DNA from: Isoetes taiwanensis | Lineage: Eukaryota > Streptophyta > Lycopodiopsida > Isoetales > Isoetaceae | DNA: 64,000 nt | Assembly (NCBI GenBank): GCA_021234155.1 | Contig: JAJEKV010000034.1 | Coordinates: 1,116,001-1,180,000 of the forward strand | Reading direction: 5' to 3' | In this document: in pieces, positions 32,361-43,361 of the stretch | Layout of the letters: every line of letters starts with the position of its first letter | Numbering within the stretch: the stretch's first letter is position 1 | Position numbers and translations under genes: made by a program | The notes under the pieces: generated by a model | Told to the model about the DNA's origin: nothing | The model's input: the letters and a program-made list of their open reading frames with translations, nothing else | Databases searched by the model: none

Positions 32361-35300
32361 TTTTTTTTTGAAGAACTGTGTCATCAATATATTAAAAGAA
32401 TGGTAATGTTACAAAGCAAGTGAGGAGGAAGGAGAACTGCCCCAAAGAGACAGCGATACCTCGACACTCCACAACAAACTCACAGAAAAACTGCAACTCT
32501 ACTGCTGTACAAACCGACCATCACCATCTACAACACCCAAGAAGTCCCGCCAAATGGCAAACTTCCGCTCTACTACTCCCGGGAACACCAGAAAGCTTTG
32601 AAATAACTTGTACCTGAGTCGAGGAATCAGAGAGGCTGCAGGCTGCTGAATCCCCTGAAAGATCCACAACCGCCGCCGCTTCCAAATCAGCCACACCAAC
32701 CAAGCCACGCACAGATGCAAGGCTTGCTGCCGCAAGAGCGGCCAAGCACCAGGATACACATGAAGCAGCAACTGCTGGCTAGTCAATCTCACCTGAAACA
32801 GAGCCCTAACCCAATCCCAGGCAGCCTACAAGTGAGGGCATAAAACCAGACAATGCTCCACAGTCTCATGATGAAGGCCACAACAAGGGCAGAAAGGGCT
32901 CACACCCGGCCTAAACTGACTCACAAGGGCATTCACCCCCGACGTCTGGCGATTGCACCACGCCACGCGAAGCACCTAACCTTTCCGGTGGGGAAGTGAG
33001 CTCCATGTCCACGCCCAAACCGAAGCGCCATCGAGAACCCTAAGCTGCGAGACCACTTGCACGAAGGGGCAAAGTGTCATGAATAGCCAAGACCCGATAA
33101 AGAAGACCGCTTCAAAGCAAGAAGACACAACATCCGGATGAACCTTCCAAACCTGCACCACCACATCATCCTGAGGGACTATAGGTATGTGTAGCGGAAT
33201 ACTCCCCGCCACGTGCTCCCAGATAGCCCGGTCACTGCCCCTCAGGCAAAAGCGAGCTTGAAAGAACTCCCACAAAGCTAGCTGACCACCCCAATACCAA
33301 TCCTCCAAGGTGAGCATGCAAAGAGCTTCGCCTCCAACGGGCTCAAGCGTCCGGAAGCATGCACAAAGGCAGACCAAGGGCAAGTGCGCAGGGGGTAAAG
33401 GAACCCACAAGAAAGGAGAAGAGTGGTGATAAACTGAGGCATAATCTAGCTGGAAGAGCACACGCACATGATCCCAAGCCCGCAACACTCCTGTGAGAAA
33501 AGGGGATGCATGTGGGAAAGGCCGGAGACCATACAACAAAGGTGCCGTGGCAACTCCACATGCACTGCATCGGCTTCCCAAACACCGGACAATGGCGAAA
33601 AGATCGCAAATGGCCCGCATCGGAGAAGATGCTCCATCCTGCAGAATGCTCCAAACAAACTTGGAGACCAACACCTTACTATGCAGCGCTAAATCCAGAA
33701 TGGCCAAGCCCCCATCCTCCCGGGGGCGGAGACACTTCCACCAAGCCACTTTAACAACCCCCTTCATCATCCCCCCCACACAAAATTTGAACAATCTTAT
33801 CCAAAGCCCAGATCTTACCCTCGGGAGCTAGCATCGCAGATGTCAGATACACATGAGTGCTACAAAGTACCGACTTGGTAATAGTGATCCTACCGCCATG
33901 GACAACTTGCTACCCTTCCACCAATTGAGGTGTTTCTGCAATCCCCGCAAAATCTCATCCCACACCCTCCCCATGGAAACATTCCCTCCAAAGGGAATAC
34001 CCAACAGCTTAGTACACACATTACCCGGAAGCACCTTCCAAGGGAATAGAGCCAAACAAGGGGAGGCGGAGTCACCGGCCCATAATGCGGAGCACTTACC
34101 CCAATTCGGAAGAATGCCCGAGGCCAAGGAGAAAGTACCCAACAAACCCTTCACATTCTGCAAATTCCTCTCTTCTGCCACCAAGAAGAGGAAAGTGTCA
34201 TCGGCAAACTGGTTAATAATTTGCTGGCTACCATCCTGCATCCGAAGCCCATCCACTACTCCCTCCTCCACTGCAGCCAAAAACAACTGAGACAGTGCCT
34301 CCGCCACAATCGAAAAAAAAGGGCGCCAAAGGGCACCCCCGACGCACCCCTCCTCGCCTAAGGAGAAAAAGGCGGAGGGTTCACCTGCACACCACCGTGT
34401 AGCCCGCGGGCTGACCTATGCGGCTTCATGATCGTTTTCGGTAAAGCGTGGACCACAGCCCAACGCTAACATCATGGCAGACAAGAACTCCCAACGGACA
34501 CTATCGTAAGCTTTGGCAAAGTCAAGCTTAAGATAGGCAATGCCTTGCCCTGTTCTTCTGGCCCAATAAAGGCCCTCATAAGCTGCGGCAACATTAGTCA
34601 AAATGTTCCTCCCAGGGACAAACCCAGACTGCACCTTACTAATGGAAGAAGTCAACACCGGCTTCAACTTCTCTGCCAGGGCTTTCGCAATAATCTTATA
34701 CACAGAGGACAACAAGGAGATAGGCCTCCAATCATTAATAGTAGAAGGCTGCTTAACCTTAGGAATCAAGGAAATGCATGCGGTATTCAAGATCCTATCC
34801 ATTTGAGAAGACTGCGGCAACTCAAGGTACACACGGTACAATCGACTCACCAGCCCACTCCCAATAAGTCCGAAAAAGAACTCCCGCAGGGATGCCATCC
34901 AGCCCAGGACATTTATCCTTGGCCATGCACATACATGCCGCCGCTAAATCCTCTCGAGAGCTCTGCTCCAAGCTCTCAAGCTCGGGTGAGGGAGATAGAT
35001 GGCTTAACAGCCCCCAAAACAAGCTCCTGCATCTCCTTCTCATAGGGAAGAGTGCGCTGTGCGAAAAACCCTGAGAAATGGGCATGCACATACCTCTGCA
35101 ACTCAGCGGGATCCTCCAATGTCCGGCCATCGGGCAAAGCAAGGGACGCCATAGATGCTGCATATCGCCGCTGCCTAGCTGCTCTGAAGAACACCGACGA
35201 ACTTGTGTCCACCTCCTTCAACCAGGTAAGGGCTGCCTTCACACGTGCCTCTCGCACTTTAACCTGCTCTAGAGCAACAATACGCTGCAACACGGCATTC

Positions 35301-36263
35301 TCCCTAATGCCATCGAAGGTCGCGCTCAATCCTCTCCAACTCCCCGATAGAGACCATGCAACTCCTGCCGCTCTGCGCCGCGACACGCCGCCTACCAAAG
35401 ACCTTGGCAAAACGCTTCACCCTCGCCAAGGCGGGGCACCATACCGCACATACCCTTCAGAGATGAAAAGGTATCAAGCCACAACTCCTGGCACTGGGCC
35501 GAGAAATCCGCATCAGCCAGAAGCCGGGTGTTCAAACGGAACACTGTCCTAGAGGGCCGAGAGGCAACTACACCCTGACAGGACAAAACCTGAGGGTAAT
35601 GATCAGAAATGGAGGTAGACAGAATGTTACTCCGGTGCAAAGAGGGCACACCATCCAGTGCGCATGGGGAAGCATAACACCGGTCATGCCTAGCATACGC
35701 CCGGCCCGCACCAATCTGCCTATTACAATAGGTGAAAGACAAGTCCCCTGTGGACCTCAACCAAGGCCAAATCCCCGCAACAAAGCGAGACCATCGATCC
35801 CTCTCAAACCCATGCACAACCTGGGTTCCAGAACCAGAGCGATCCTCTACTCGCTAACCAAGCGACCTGCAACCCACCAAGGGCTCGCAACTTATTCCGA
35901 ACTGTGGCCCATAAAGCACCCCGCTGAGAAGGCTGATTAGGGGCATAAACATTAACAATCCCCCACTCTTGCCCTTCCTCCATCCACTTAATGATTGCCC
36001 ACCGACCAAACCTGTCTGCTGCAGAGTACGTGACCTGCACATCCATCCTCCAAGCAATAAGAGTACCCCCACTAGTCCGCCCAGAAGAAGAAGCAATAGA
36101 GGCAAACTGCCTACCAACCATATTCATGAGCCTAGACATATCACCCCTGTGACACTTATGCTCCTGAATGCAAACAATATCAGGACGCAACTGCCGAAGT
36201 GCCAAAGAAACACGGGCCCTCTTACTACTAGAGGACCGCACCCCCCGCACATTCCAACTGAGG
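32361..36263 (-). mobile_element. 5'-truncated L1-type LINE with exact target duplication (LINE-2)
   Basis: The poly-A tail is the T run at 32355-32369 on the + strand, partly shared with the target duplication. The body is bounded by the 16-bp duplication (32345-32360, 36264-36279). The 5' end falls just inside the endonuclease, before WNVRG, so ORF1 and the first few ORF2 residues are missing. Confidence 0.92.
32499..36263 (-). pseudogene. LINE ORF2: endonuclease, reverse transcriptase, zinc finger
   Basis: In - strand order: the apurinic-type endonuclease (WNVRGVRSSSSKRARVSLAL, DIVCIQEHKCHRGD, WGIVNVYAPNQPSQRG) to about 35850; its C-terminal half to 35392 (RAYARHDRCYAS, DHYPQVLS); the linker (LTWLKEVDTSSSVFFRAARQ); RT fingers at 34898-34416 (ISLIPKVKQPSTINDWRPIS, LKLDFAKAYDSVRWEFL); RT palm NQFADDTFLFL, with an intact ADD motif, at 34307-33843; thumb and C-terminus at 33794-32976; and a zf-RVT finger near 32880 (PFCPCCGLHHETVEHCLVLCP region). 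Five or more frameshifts separate these blocks. Upstream Met codons in the open frame belong to the flank. Confidence 0.9.
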
Positions 36264-36279
36264 AGCGCACTTATTTTTT
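36264..36279. repeat. Target-site duplication of LINE-2, right copy
   Basis: Exact copy of 32345-32360 at the 5' junction of the LINE. Confidence 0.9.
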
Positions 36280-37496
36280 GCTTCATGAAGTTATATTTTC
36301 TATTCTTGAACATGGGTGACGGGTGATATTGTCCGGTGTACCAATTTTATGGATTTGGGAGCTTCTTTGTTTTCGTTAGCTCCACTTTGTCATGTTCGCA
36401 GTAGGCTGATTTTCGTGCATAGCTTTGCTCCCTATATATGATATTACATACTCATTGTGTAAGTTTCGAGACGTTGCTTTATTAGACATGGTTGACTTTT
36501 CATGTTCTTTTAGCCCCTAGTTTTTATCATTCTTTCCCGTTTCCTCCGTTTTTTTGCTTGATATGCAGGGTCCACATGTTGAGGTTCGTACTCACGGTTG
36601 CTGGCGGTCCTCATCTTCTCGCGCTCGCTACGTGGTGTGCGACTCTCCTCAACATCTCCATGTTTCTCGTTCGATCTTTATGTCTATGCATTTTTGCATT
36701 CCTATGCGTAAGTTTTTTCTTTTTGCCTTATTATCTCGGTGACTTGTTTTTCTTCCTTCTTATTTATCGTTATTCTTTTTGGGGATCCATGATGAAGGGT
36801 TCCTTTGTTGACTTATCTCCCTTTAGATATTGGCCACGGGTTCGGAAGGGATAATAGCCACATTCTTGGACTTCGGTCCGTAGCCCCATTCACGGACTTC
36901 GGTCCGGCATTTGTATTCAAATCAGTCAACTATGTCGGGCCCTTCCTTCGATTCATCATCGTGGCGACGTCCTTTTCTTTTCATTGTTTTTGTTCTCTAA
37001 TGTTCCTCCCTTTTTCAGGTCATTGAGCTGATGCAGTCCATAGCAGGCGTTTTCGGCTCTTCTTCTTCAACTTCGCTTTTTCCCCACGGCTCGCTCGCGC
37101 TGCTGGTTCTCGTCGTCAACGCGAAGCGTCCCTCACGCTTGAACCAGACTCTTCGGACCCTGGTTCCCTTTCTCCCCCTGCCACTCCAGACGAGACCCTT
37201 GCCCGTGCTCATATGATTTCTTTAGCTCGCTTGCCTTCGTTCGCATGCCTGGCCCGTCACTATCCTTCAGCGCCTCCGGCGGCCCTCTTTTTCGCTCCTC
37301 TCTTTCCTCTCTACGTCCTTTATCCTATCCGATTGCTTGGGGGGTGGTGGCGCTCCTCTTCTTCTCCTCCCGCTATGTGCTTTGCGACCCAACTCCACAC
37401 CTGGCGGTTCTAGCTGTCTTTTGAGGGTTTTTGCATTTGTAGCGGATCTTTTTCTATTTGGTATGCTCATTACATATCTTTGGCATATTTGCTATT
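36280..37496 (+). other. Continuation of the large pyrimidine-rich element, no gene seen
   Basis: T/C-rich sequence without a credible exon chain. The twin hairpins at 36868-36905 are the only recognised structure. Confidence 0.45.
36868..36905 (+). repeat. Twin GGAC-TTCG-GTCC hairpins
   Basis: The same 12-bp perfect hairpin occurs at 36868-36879 and 36894-36905. As RNA each would be a C(UUCG)G tetraloop, one of the most stable small hairpins. The context resembles a 26-bp tandem duplication (CA.GGACTTCGGTCCG). Confidence 0.7.
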
Positions 37497-37838
37497 TGAC
37501 TTTATCTAGATAGGATGCATATTGCGTTTGGCACTGCATTGAGATTTTCCGACATGGGTTTATATTGTATTATCTTTCATTTTTATGCTTCTCTTTATTT
37601 AGATATGGGGTGTCCTACGTTGTTGTCCACAAGGTATTGTATTGGGCACATTCTAATTTGTGCATGGTGTTGCTATTTAACTTTATCTGGATATGATGCA
37701 TATTGCGTTTGGCACCACATTGAGATTTTGCGACATGGGTTTCTATTGGATCATTTTTTCCTTTTTATGCTTCTCTTTATCTCGACATGGCGTGTCTTAC
37801 GTTGTTATATACAAGCTGTTATATTGGGCACATTTTAA
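37497..37838 (+). repeat. 181-bp tandem duplication
   Basis: ACTTTATCT.GATA.GATGCATATTGCGTTTGGCAC starts both units, at 37497 and 37678. The units stay similar for about 160 bp. No coding content. Confidence 0.85.
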
Positions 37839-37919
37839 TGGCCACTTTTAGTTTGTTTCGTGTTCTTGATGTTCTTTTTTATGGTTTTACATTGATGCTT
37901 ATCTTTTTCTAGATGTCTA

Positions 37920-38160
37920 TTTCCACCTGCGGGTGATGCTGTTTATTTCTACCTCCAGGGTGACGCATATTTCTTTTTGCGTAATTGTTTTCCACCCGTT
38001 GGGTGATGCATAATTGTTTTCCACCCGTTGGGTGATGCTATCTCCACCTGCGGGTGATGCTGTTTATTTCCACCTCGAGGGTGACGCATATTTCTTTCTA
38101 CGTAATTGTTTTCCACCCGTTGGGTGCTGCTGTTCTCCACCCTATTGGGGTGATGCTCTC
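37920..38160 (+). repeat. Palindromic CCACCC-GGGTGATGC repeats, cluster 2
   Basis: Eight variants of CCACCCGTTGGGTGATGC lie at about 37924, 37952, 37990, 38021, 38044, 38071, 38112 and 38138. The hairpin arms are kept (CACCC/GGGTG, or shorter versions such as CACCTGCGGGTG) while the sequence between them varies. Confidence 0.8.
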
Positions 38161-38298
38161 TTTTTCTGCTACATGTTGAATTTTCTCTAACCATTCACGG
38201 GTGTTTGTCGAGTTCTTTGTGTTGCTTGCAGGTTTTACGCCCTCGGCTTATAGTTAAGGAAGTTCTTTGGTAGTCGGCCGGTTTTGTGTCTCTTGCGA

Positions 38299-38355
38299 GT
38301 CCTTTCCCAGAATAGCATCGATCCGAGCCATCGGATCGCCATTCTGGGAAAGGAC
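38299..38355. repeat. Nested perfect palindrome at the junction of two tandem elements
   Basis: The outer arms GTCCTTTCCCAGAAT (38299-38313) and ATTCTGGGAAAGGAC (38341-38355) are exact inverses. Inside lies CGATCCGA-GCCA-TCGGATCG, itself a perfect hairpin. It forms the junction between the large and the short element. Confidence 0.9.
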
Positions 38356-38867
38356 GAGCTGCTATATAAGGCTATTTCCTCTTTCGCACCGGTTATCGGC
38401 GTCTTCTCACAGCAGCTCTTCTTCTATTCTCGTTGCTTCCCTCCCTTCCCGCCCTGCTGCGTGAGGGCATGAGTTTGCTTTTCTCTAACCATTCACGGGT
38501 ATTTTTTAGGGGTTTTTGTGTTGCTTGCAGGCTTCCGCTCTCTTCTGGGGTCCTGCTATATTTTGTGTTCGCCATCAACTCATCTCTTTCGGTTTTCCAG
38601 GCAACACATTCAAGGTTGTTGGCGACCATTTCTCATTAGGGTTTTCCTCGAAAACCCGAAAGGGCGGGGTTTTTTATCCCGATGAGAAGTTGTCGCCATT
38701 ACCCTTTTATATTGCCTGTGCACATTTCTTTTTACGGGGTAGTCCGATATTGTTCCTATGGTCGGCTACCCCTCTCTATTCTTCCAAACATTGTATACTG
38801 CTGCTGTGATGAATGACAAGCCTATCTATGGCCGGTTTTGTGTCTCTTGCGAGTCCTTTCCCAGAAT
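38341..38867 (+). mobile_element. Short (527-bp) relative of the large pyrimidine-rich element
   Basis: It has the same start (ATTCTGGGAAAGGAC, TATA box, C/T-rich leader) as 24840. It has the same end as 38313: TTTTCTCTAACCATTCACGGG, TTGCTTGCAGG, and the 38-bp block ending GTCCTTTCCCAGAAT at 38830-38867. It looks like an internal deletion derivative. Non-coding. Confidence 0.6.
38362..38371 (+). promoter_or_regulatory. TATA box of the repeated promoter-like module, copy 2
   Basis: CTATATAAGG with an identical flank to 24861-24870, including CTATTTCCTCTTTCGCACCG downstream. Conserved spacing from the terminal palindrome suggests a pol II promoter, unproven. Confidence 0.55.
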
Positions 38868-39558
38868 CGAGGTTCAGGGAAATGAAAGACAAGCAGAGGA
38901 AGGAGAATCTAATTAAAATTCAACTAAGAAGAGAGGGAAAACCAAGTCAATGCCATGAATTTGTAGAATTGAACCAAGAGAATTAAAAATGCTACTAATA
39001 GCCAAATTAGCAACCCATTCCATCCGATTCACCTGGGAATAACTCATTGTATACCTTAACAATGATTTTTGTATTCGAATTATGGCTAAGCACCTGAAAG
39101 ATCCCTGTAGCTGCAATGTTTTTATTACCAACAAATTCTTCTAGCCAAGCCTCAATTATCTCAGTTTTTAATTCAACACAATTGGAAACACTGTTGCAAA
39201 TTAAACGGGAGTGTTGCATCACTCCTGTATCAAAGATTCCCTTTAGAAAAACACCATGCTTTAAAAAATTGATCTTTTTTTTTTAAGAAGTTGGGAATTT
39301 CAAGAGGAACAAAATATTTTAACCTGCATTTTGGGTTCTTTTGAAGTGATGATCTTGTATTTGTGAAGAAGAGCGCTTGAAAATGGCAAAATTTCAGACT
39401 TTAGTACACAATCACTATAAATAGGAATTCAAAGACATCTAAATCAGGTAGAAAGAATAATAATTATATTATTAAATTTTTTTTAGTACATCAAATTTGG
39501 CAATAGTCTGTAGTCAATAATAAATAATCTAGCATAAGACAAGTCAGAGGTCAAAATC
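38868..39558. other. AT-rich spacer, no gene seen
   Basis: No domain or structured element was recognised between the repeat cluster and the methylase pseudogene. Confidence 0.4.
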
Positions 39559-40130
39559 TTAATCCTCCTCATGCTTTTTGCTTGTCTCAGTTTGCTCCTT
39601 CTCTGCAGTTTGCTCCTTTGCTAGTGTTTCATCTTTGTTTGTGTCTACAGTTTCTTCAGGAATAGTAGCTGGTGCTACTTCTTTAAGCTCTGCAAAAGTA
39701 GCTTCATCTTCTAGAGAGCTTGTAAATGGAGGCTGTATCTCTGAGGATGTCATTTTGGCAAAATCAGATGAAGATTTGGCGCATAACTCTTGATTCTCAT
39801 TGGTAGAGTTGGTAAGGCAGACAATCTCATCTTGATAAAGTTTACAGCCTCCTTGTCAACCTTTTTAAGTGCATGCTATTGTTGTACCAGAGCCAGAGAA
39901 AGCGTCAAGCACCCAATCTCCTGGACGTGAGAACATATCCAGAAGATGGTTAATCAGCTTCTGTGACTTCTGGTAATGATTGACAATTTTGCCTTGTGCA
40001 CTTGGGTCCTGCAGCTTCTGTAACACCGCTGGAAACTCTAAGACATTTGAAATTTAGGCTGTTGTGTTGAAATGCTTCATAGTGCGCTTTCCATCAAAAC
40101 TCTAGTAAGCGACATGGAGATATTCCATCT
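39559..40130 (-). pseudogene. N4/N6-type (beta-class) DNA methylase, C-terminal part, with stops
   Basis: One - strand frame reads NVLEFPAVLQKL, then HYQKSQKLINHLLDMF and RPGDWVLDAFSGSGTTIACT. The last is motif I (F.G.G, AdoMet binding) of the N4/N6 methylase family (Pfam N6_N4_Mtase). A C-terminal motif I after an H-x-x-QKP-like step is the beta-class arrangement. An acidic Glu/Thr/Lys-rich tail ends at 39559. In-frame stops follow VAY and NTTA upstream, and two more lie just after motif I (ACT-stop-KG-stop), so this copy is dead. The catalytic D/S-PP-Y/W motif was not found in the window. Related enzymes in plants include the N4-cytosine methylases described in the liverwort Marchantia; whether this belongs to that group is inference. 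Confidence 0.7.
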
Positions 40131-40882
40131 TGCTCACACAAGGCCCCCAAAATTGAATCAGTATGATTTTTTTCTAATGATTACTTAATGAAAACCAACT
40201 GTTAAAATCAATACCGGTATGTGGGCCAAAAAGTTTACAAACCATATCTAGTTATACAATGCAGTTCATTAATGCAATTTCACAACGTGACAAACAAATA
40301 TTGTTTCTTTGCATGGTATATAAAGATGATAATTTTTAGTTAGTTTTTATGACAACTTAAATGTACGATGTGTGCTACTACTTAATGTATCAAGTTTATC
40401 GGAATAGTATTTGATCACATCTATTATCCTTTGTTTATTGACATTGTAATTTTGCATGCATATTTGGTATGATATTGTACAGTGATTAATCATCTTCATA
40501 ATTTTAAGTGCCTAGTTATTATGATATTTTATTGTGCTTAATTATCAATAAAACTATGTTTGGTTTTGATATACTAGTATGTTTTTTCTTCCACGGTACC
40601 AATACAATTAAAGAATGTTGTAAATATATCTAATTTTGAATATGAAAAACTAGTGTGCTTTTGTTTTCACGATATCAATACGATTATAGAAGGTTGTAAG
40701 CATACTTAACTTTAGTATTGATATTTAATAGTGCTTCATGTGGCAAGTTTGGTGATATGATGATAAAAGACCATAATATTCTACCTTAGTATATTATAAT
40801 GCAGTAAAATTTGAGGGTTGGTGCATGATTTTTCCACTTGATTCCATATTGTGATATCTACTAATTAATTTGTATATTTCAG

Positions 40883-41077
40883 CATGTTGCGCATTGAACA
40901 TTTCTTTTCAAAATCGGGGTCTGCTTACTATCAATATTTTTATTATGAGATGGATTACAAACGTAAAGACTATAGAAGAGAAAGATGGTCCAAATTTTTT
41001 TCCATTGATGTTTGCTATCAGAAGAGGACAATAATATCAAGAATATCTGGCCATTACCTCTTTCCAGCTGAAAAAAG
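40883..41077 (+). CDS. Candidate exon of unknown protein
   Basis: A 65-codon open exon lies between an acceptor (TATATTTCAG) and a donor (AAAAAAG-GTAAAC) on the + strand. It begins with Met (MLRIEHFFSKSG...) and is rich in Tyr, Lys and Arg. No family is recognised. It lies among - strand candidate exons, so it may be chance. Confidence 0.25.
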
Positions 41078-41397
41078 GTAAACTTGATAAGCAATTTTTT
41101 TTTTGATGAACGCTAGATATAAGATCTTTTTATTCTATCCTGAGCACTTGCAACTGAATTTCCATGATTTGTAATCTGGCTGCCAGATCTAATGTCCCAT
41201 TTATTTTCCTGGGTTCTCTTACATTTAGAGGCGCCATCCTGCATTTTAGAATGAATACTTGCTTAAAAATTGTTAGTAATGCAGCATATAATCCTGCAAT
41301 ATACCAAATTAGATTGCACTGCCTGACTTTCTTTCCCAGCTCTGGCTAATGAGATTGGAACAGCATTAATGTCTTCCCCATGGAGTAACGTGTCAGT

Positions 41398-41596
41398 TTA
41401 TTGAATTGCAAAGGTCTGAGTTGAAGCTTGCTTGACAGTGTCCTTTATAACTTTGTTCCTATCATAATATTTGTTCTCCTTGTCTGAACTGCTTTCATTT
41501 CCTCCACTTGAGCTATCATCTGCCATCGCACCATCTGGATTCCCTTCTGGGCTTCTATCTGCTGCATCAGTGATTGTATCCAGCTGCATGTTAACC
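41398..41596 (-). CDS. Candidate exon, acidic Ser-rich protein segment
   Basis: An open stretch follows an AG acceptor (TTGTATAG) and encodes MQLDTITDAADRSPEGNPDG, then a SSSGGNESSSDKEN-like acidic region and KVIKDTVKQASTQTF before a stop. The composition is that of a disordered linker in a nuclear protein. It lies between the methylase fragment and the exons upstream on the same strand, so it may be part of the same gene. Confidence 0.35.
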
Positions 41597-42108
41597 TATA
41601 CAACAATCCGTAGAACTACAGATATTAGTACATACAACCAATAAAGTTTAACAAGAGAATCGATAAGAAAATCAGCTATGCCAAGAAATTGTGCCCACAT
41701 GGAGTGGTCATTGGCAGGCTTAGTGTCCCTTTGCAAAGGTTGCAAGCAAATTCTGAATTATAGCAAAGGTCAATATCAGTGGCTGAGCTGAATAATAGTG
41801 TGCAGTCTAACATTAAGTAGTGAATTCCAAACTAAGTCCAACAAAGACTTAACTAGCTTTCATGTTTAACACTAGCAGACTCAACCATCCATAGAATATT
41901 ATAGATATCATGCTTTAACATAATGTAGAATAATTAATGTGGTTTTGTTCATTTGTTAAAAAAGTATGTGACCATATTAGTCATCTTAGACCCTGCCAGA
42001 TTGAAATAAACTGCATTGCAGTTACAGTAATTAGTTACAATAAGCTTCAACATGCATTCAAATTAAAAAAAAGAGATGAGACAGAGTGGCAATTAAGATG
42101 AAGCTCAC

Positions 42109-42208
42109 CTTCGACAAAACAATAGCAACATTCTGCATAGCACTTTTACTCCTAGCATATAAAGACCAGTTCCATGCTCTGGCTCCATTCCTCGGCTTCT
42201 TCAACATC
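42109..42208 (-). CDS. Candidate exon (100 nt), same strand as methylase
   Basis: It has a clean acceptor GTTTGCAG and donor AAG-GTGAGC. In the phase set by the exon before it, it reads DVEEAEEWSQSMELVFIC and then hits a stop. Another phase is open throughout (MLKKPRNGARAWNWSLYARS...). The first reading fits the upstream exons and would make the gene dead here. Confidence 0.35.
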
Positions 42209-42390
42209 CTGCAAACGAAACTAAGGCATAAATGTCTTCAACAACAAAATCCTTCTCAAGAAAACCATTCGCAGAGACAAGATCCCAAACATACATAGAA
42301 ACACATGAATTTCTTATTCAAGCATGCACGTCATATTATATCCATATGTGAACATCGCCTCTGATAAACAGAAAAGTCCATGGGATATAC

Positions 42391-42418
42391 CTGACAGGGC
42401 CCTGAAGGCATGTAATAA
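42391..42418 (-). CDS. Candidate micro-exon (28 nt)
   Basis: It is bounded by GCATCAG and GTATAT. It completes the split codon of the exon at 42603-42730 and adds YYMPSGPCQ in an open frame. Its short length makes it uncertain on its own; phase agreement on both sides is the evidence. Confidence 0.3.
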
Positions 42419-42602
42419 CTGATGCAGTGTCACAGATCGCACATGGGATGGCATCTTAGCCCATCAATGGCCCAAATGCAGCAGAAATTTGTGCAAGTCT
42501 AGCCGAGGAAAAAGTGCAAAAAATAAACCAAATGTTCCACAAATCCATGTGGCCATAGGTTTGCTGCACTTTGTGATGGAAATGCAGTCAGATTTCTCTT
42601 AC

Positions 42603-42730
42603 CCGAACACAATAAAAACTTGTAGGTAAATAAGCTTCTCATTGTTATGCTTTGGAGGCATCTTGCATTGAAACAAACAGGTTAGAGGCGGCCATTCTTC
42701 CATCTTGACATAGAGAATAGCATACAAAAC
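42603..42730 (-). CDS. Candidate exon (128 nt)
   Basis: It has a clean acceptor TTTTGTGCAG and donor CGG-GTAAGA. It is open for 42 codons: VLYAILYVKMEEWPPLTCLF, then QCKMPPKHNNEKLIYLQVFI. Phase 0 follows directly from the exon at 43274-43361. The residue mix looks like a folded protein. No family is recognised. Confidence 0.45.
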
Positions 42731-43273
42731 CTGCACAAAACATCAACGAAGATAGCATAAGAAATCTTTACAGAAAATTACCTTTCTAGGCTTTGAAAAC
42801 TAAGCATCCACATGATCCAACGGTCCAAAATGAAAGCTGACTTCAAACTTTCGGCTTTAGTATTATGTAAGATGGATACAAGCAGAAAGCTAATCCAATA
42901 TTTCTATATTGAAATATCGGAGATTTTGCCAACATATTATCCAGAGATAGAAAAATCATAATCTAGACCCAAAGCAATTGTACACAAGCCCAGAGATAGG
43001 ATAGAATCTAGACCCAAAGGCATTGTACACAAGCCCTTGGTTATGCAAAGCAAGTTCTATCCATATATGGAAACAAGCAAAAGATTTATAGCAACTAGTA
43101 CTGCCATAATCGAATATTACCACGAAACATTAAAATGGCCAGCTAATTTTGGTCAAAAGCAAGTCCAAATAAATCAGCCAGTGGAAACCTTGCAAGATCA
43201 TACAACGATTTGTATCTGGCATATAATAAGCTGATTACTTACATTAAAGTATTTCAACCATGCACTATCTAAC

Positions 43274-43361
43274 CTGATTGATGTCGCTCCATATTTCTAC
43301 AGTTTGCCTTTGATCTTTAGCAGTGGTGTATATGCAGCATTCCAAAATTTCCTCTTCCCAA
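43274..43361 (-). CDS. Candidate exon (88 nt)
   Basis: It has an acceptor ATTACGTAG and donor CAG-GTTAGA. It is open for 29 codons: WEEEILECCIYTTAKDQRQT, then VEIWSDINQ. Its phase joins the exon at 42603-42730 without a shift. Together with the four exons below it, it suggests a multi-exon - strand gene that may run into the methylase fragment. Confidence 0.45.

Noticed and set aside
35052-35552. + strand frames across LINE-2 (for example 34545-35045, 35052-35552, 35599-35940)
   Set aside because: They are shadows of the - strand ORF2, which carries the recognisable motifs.
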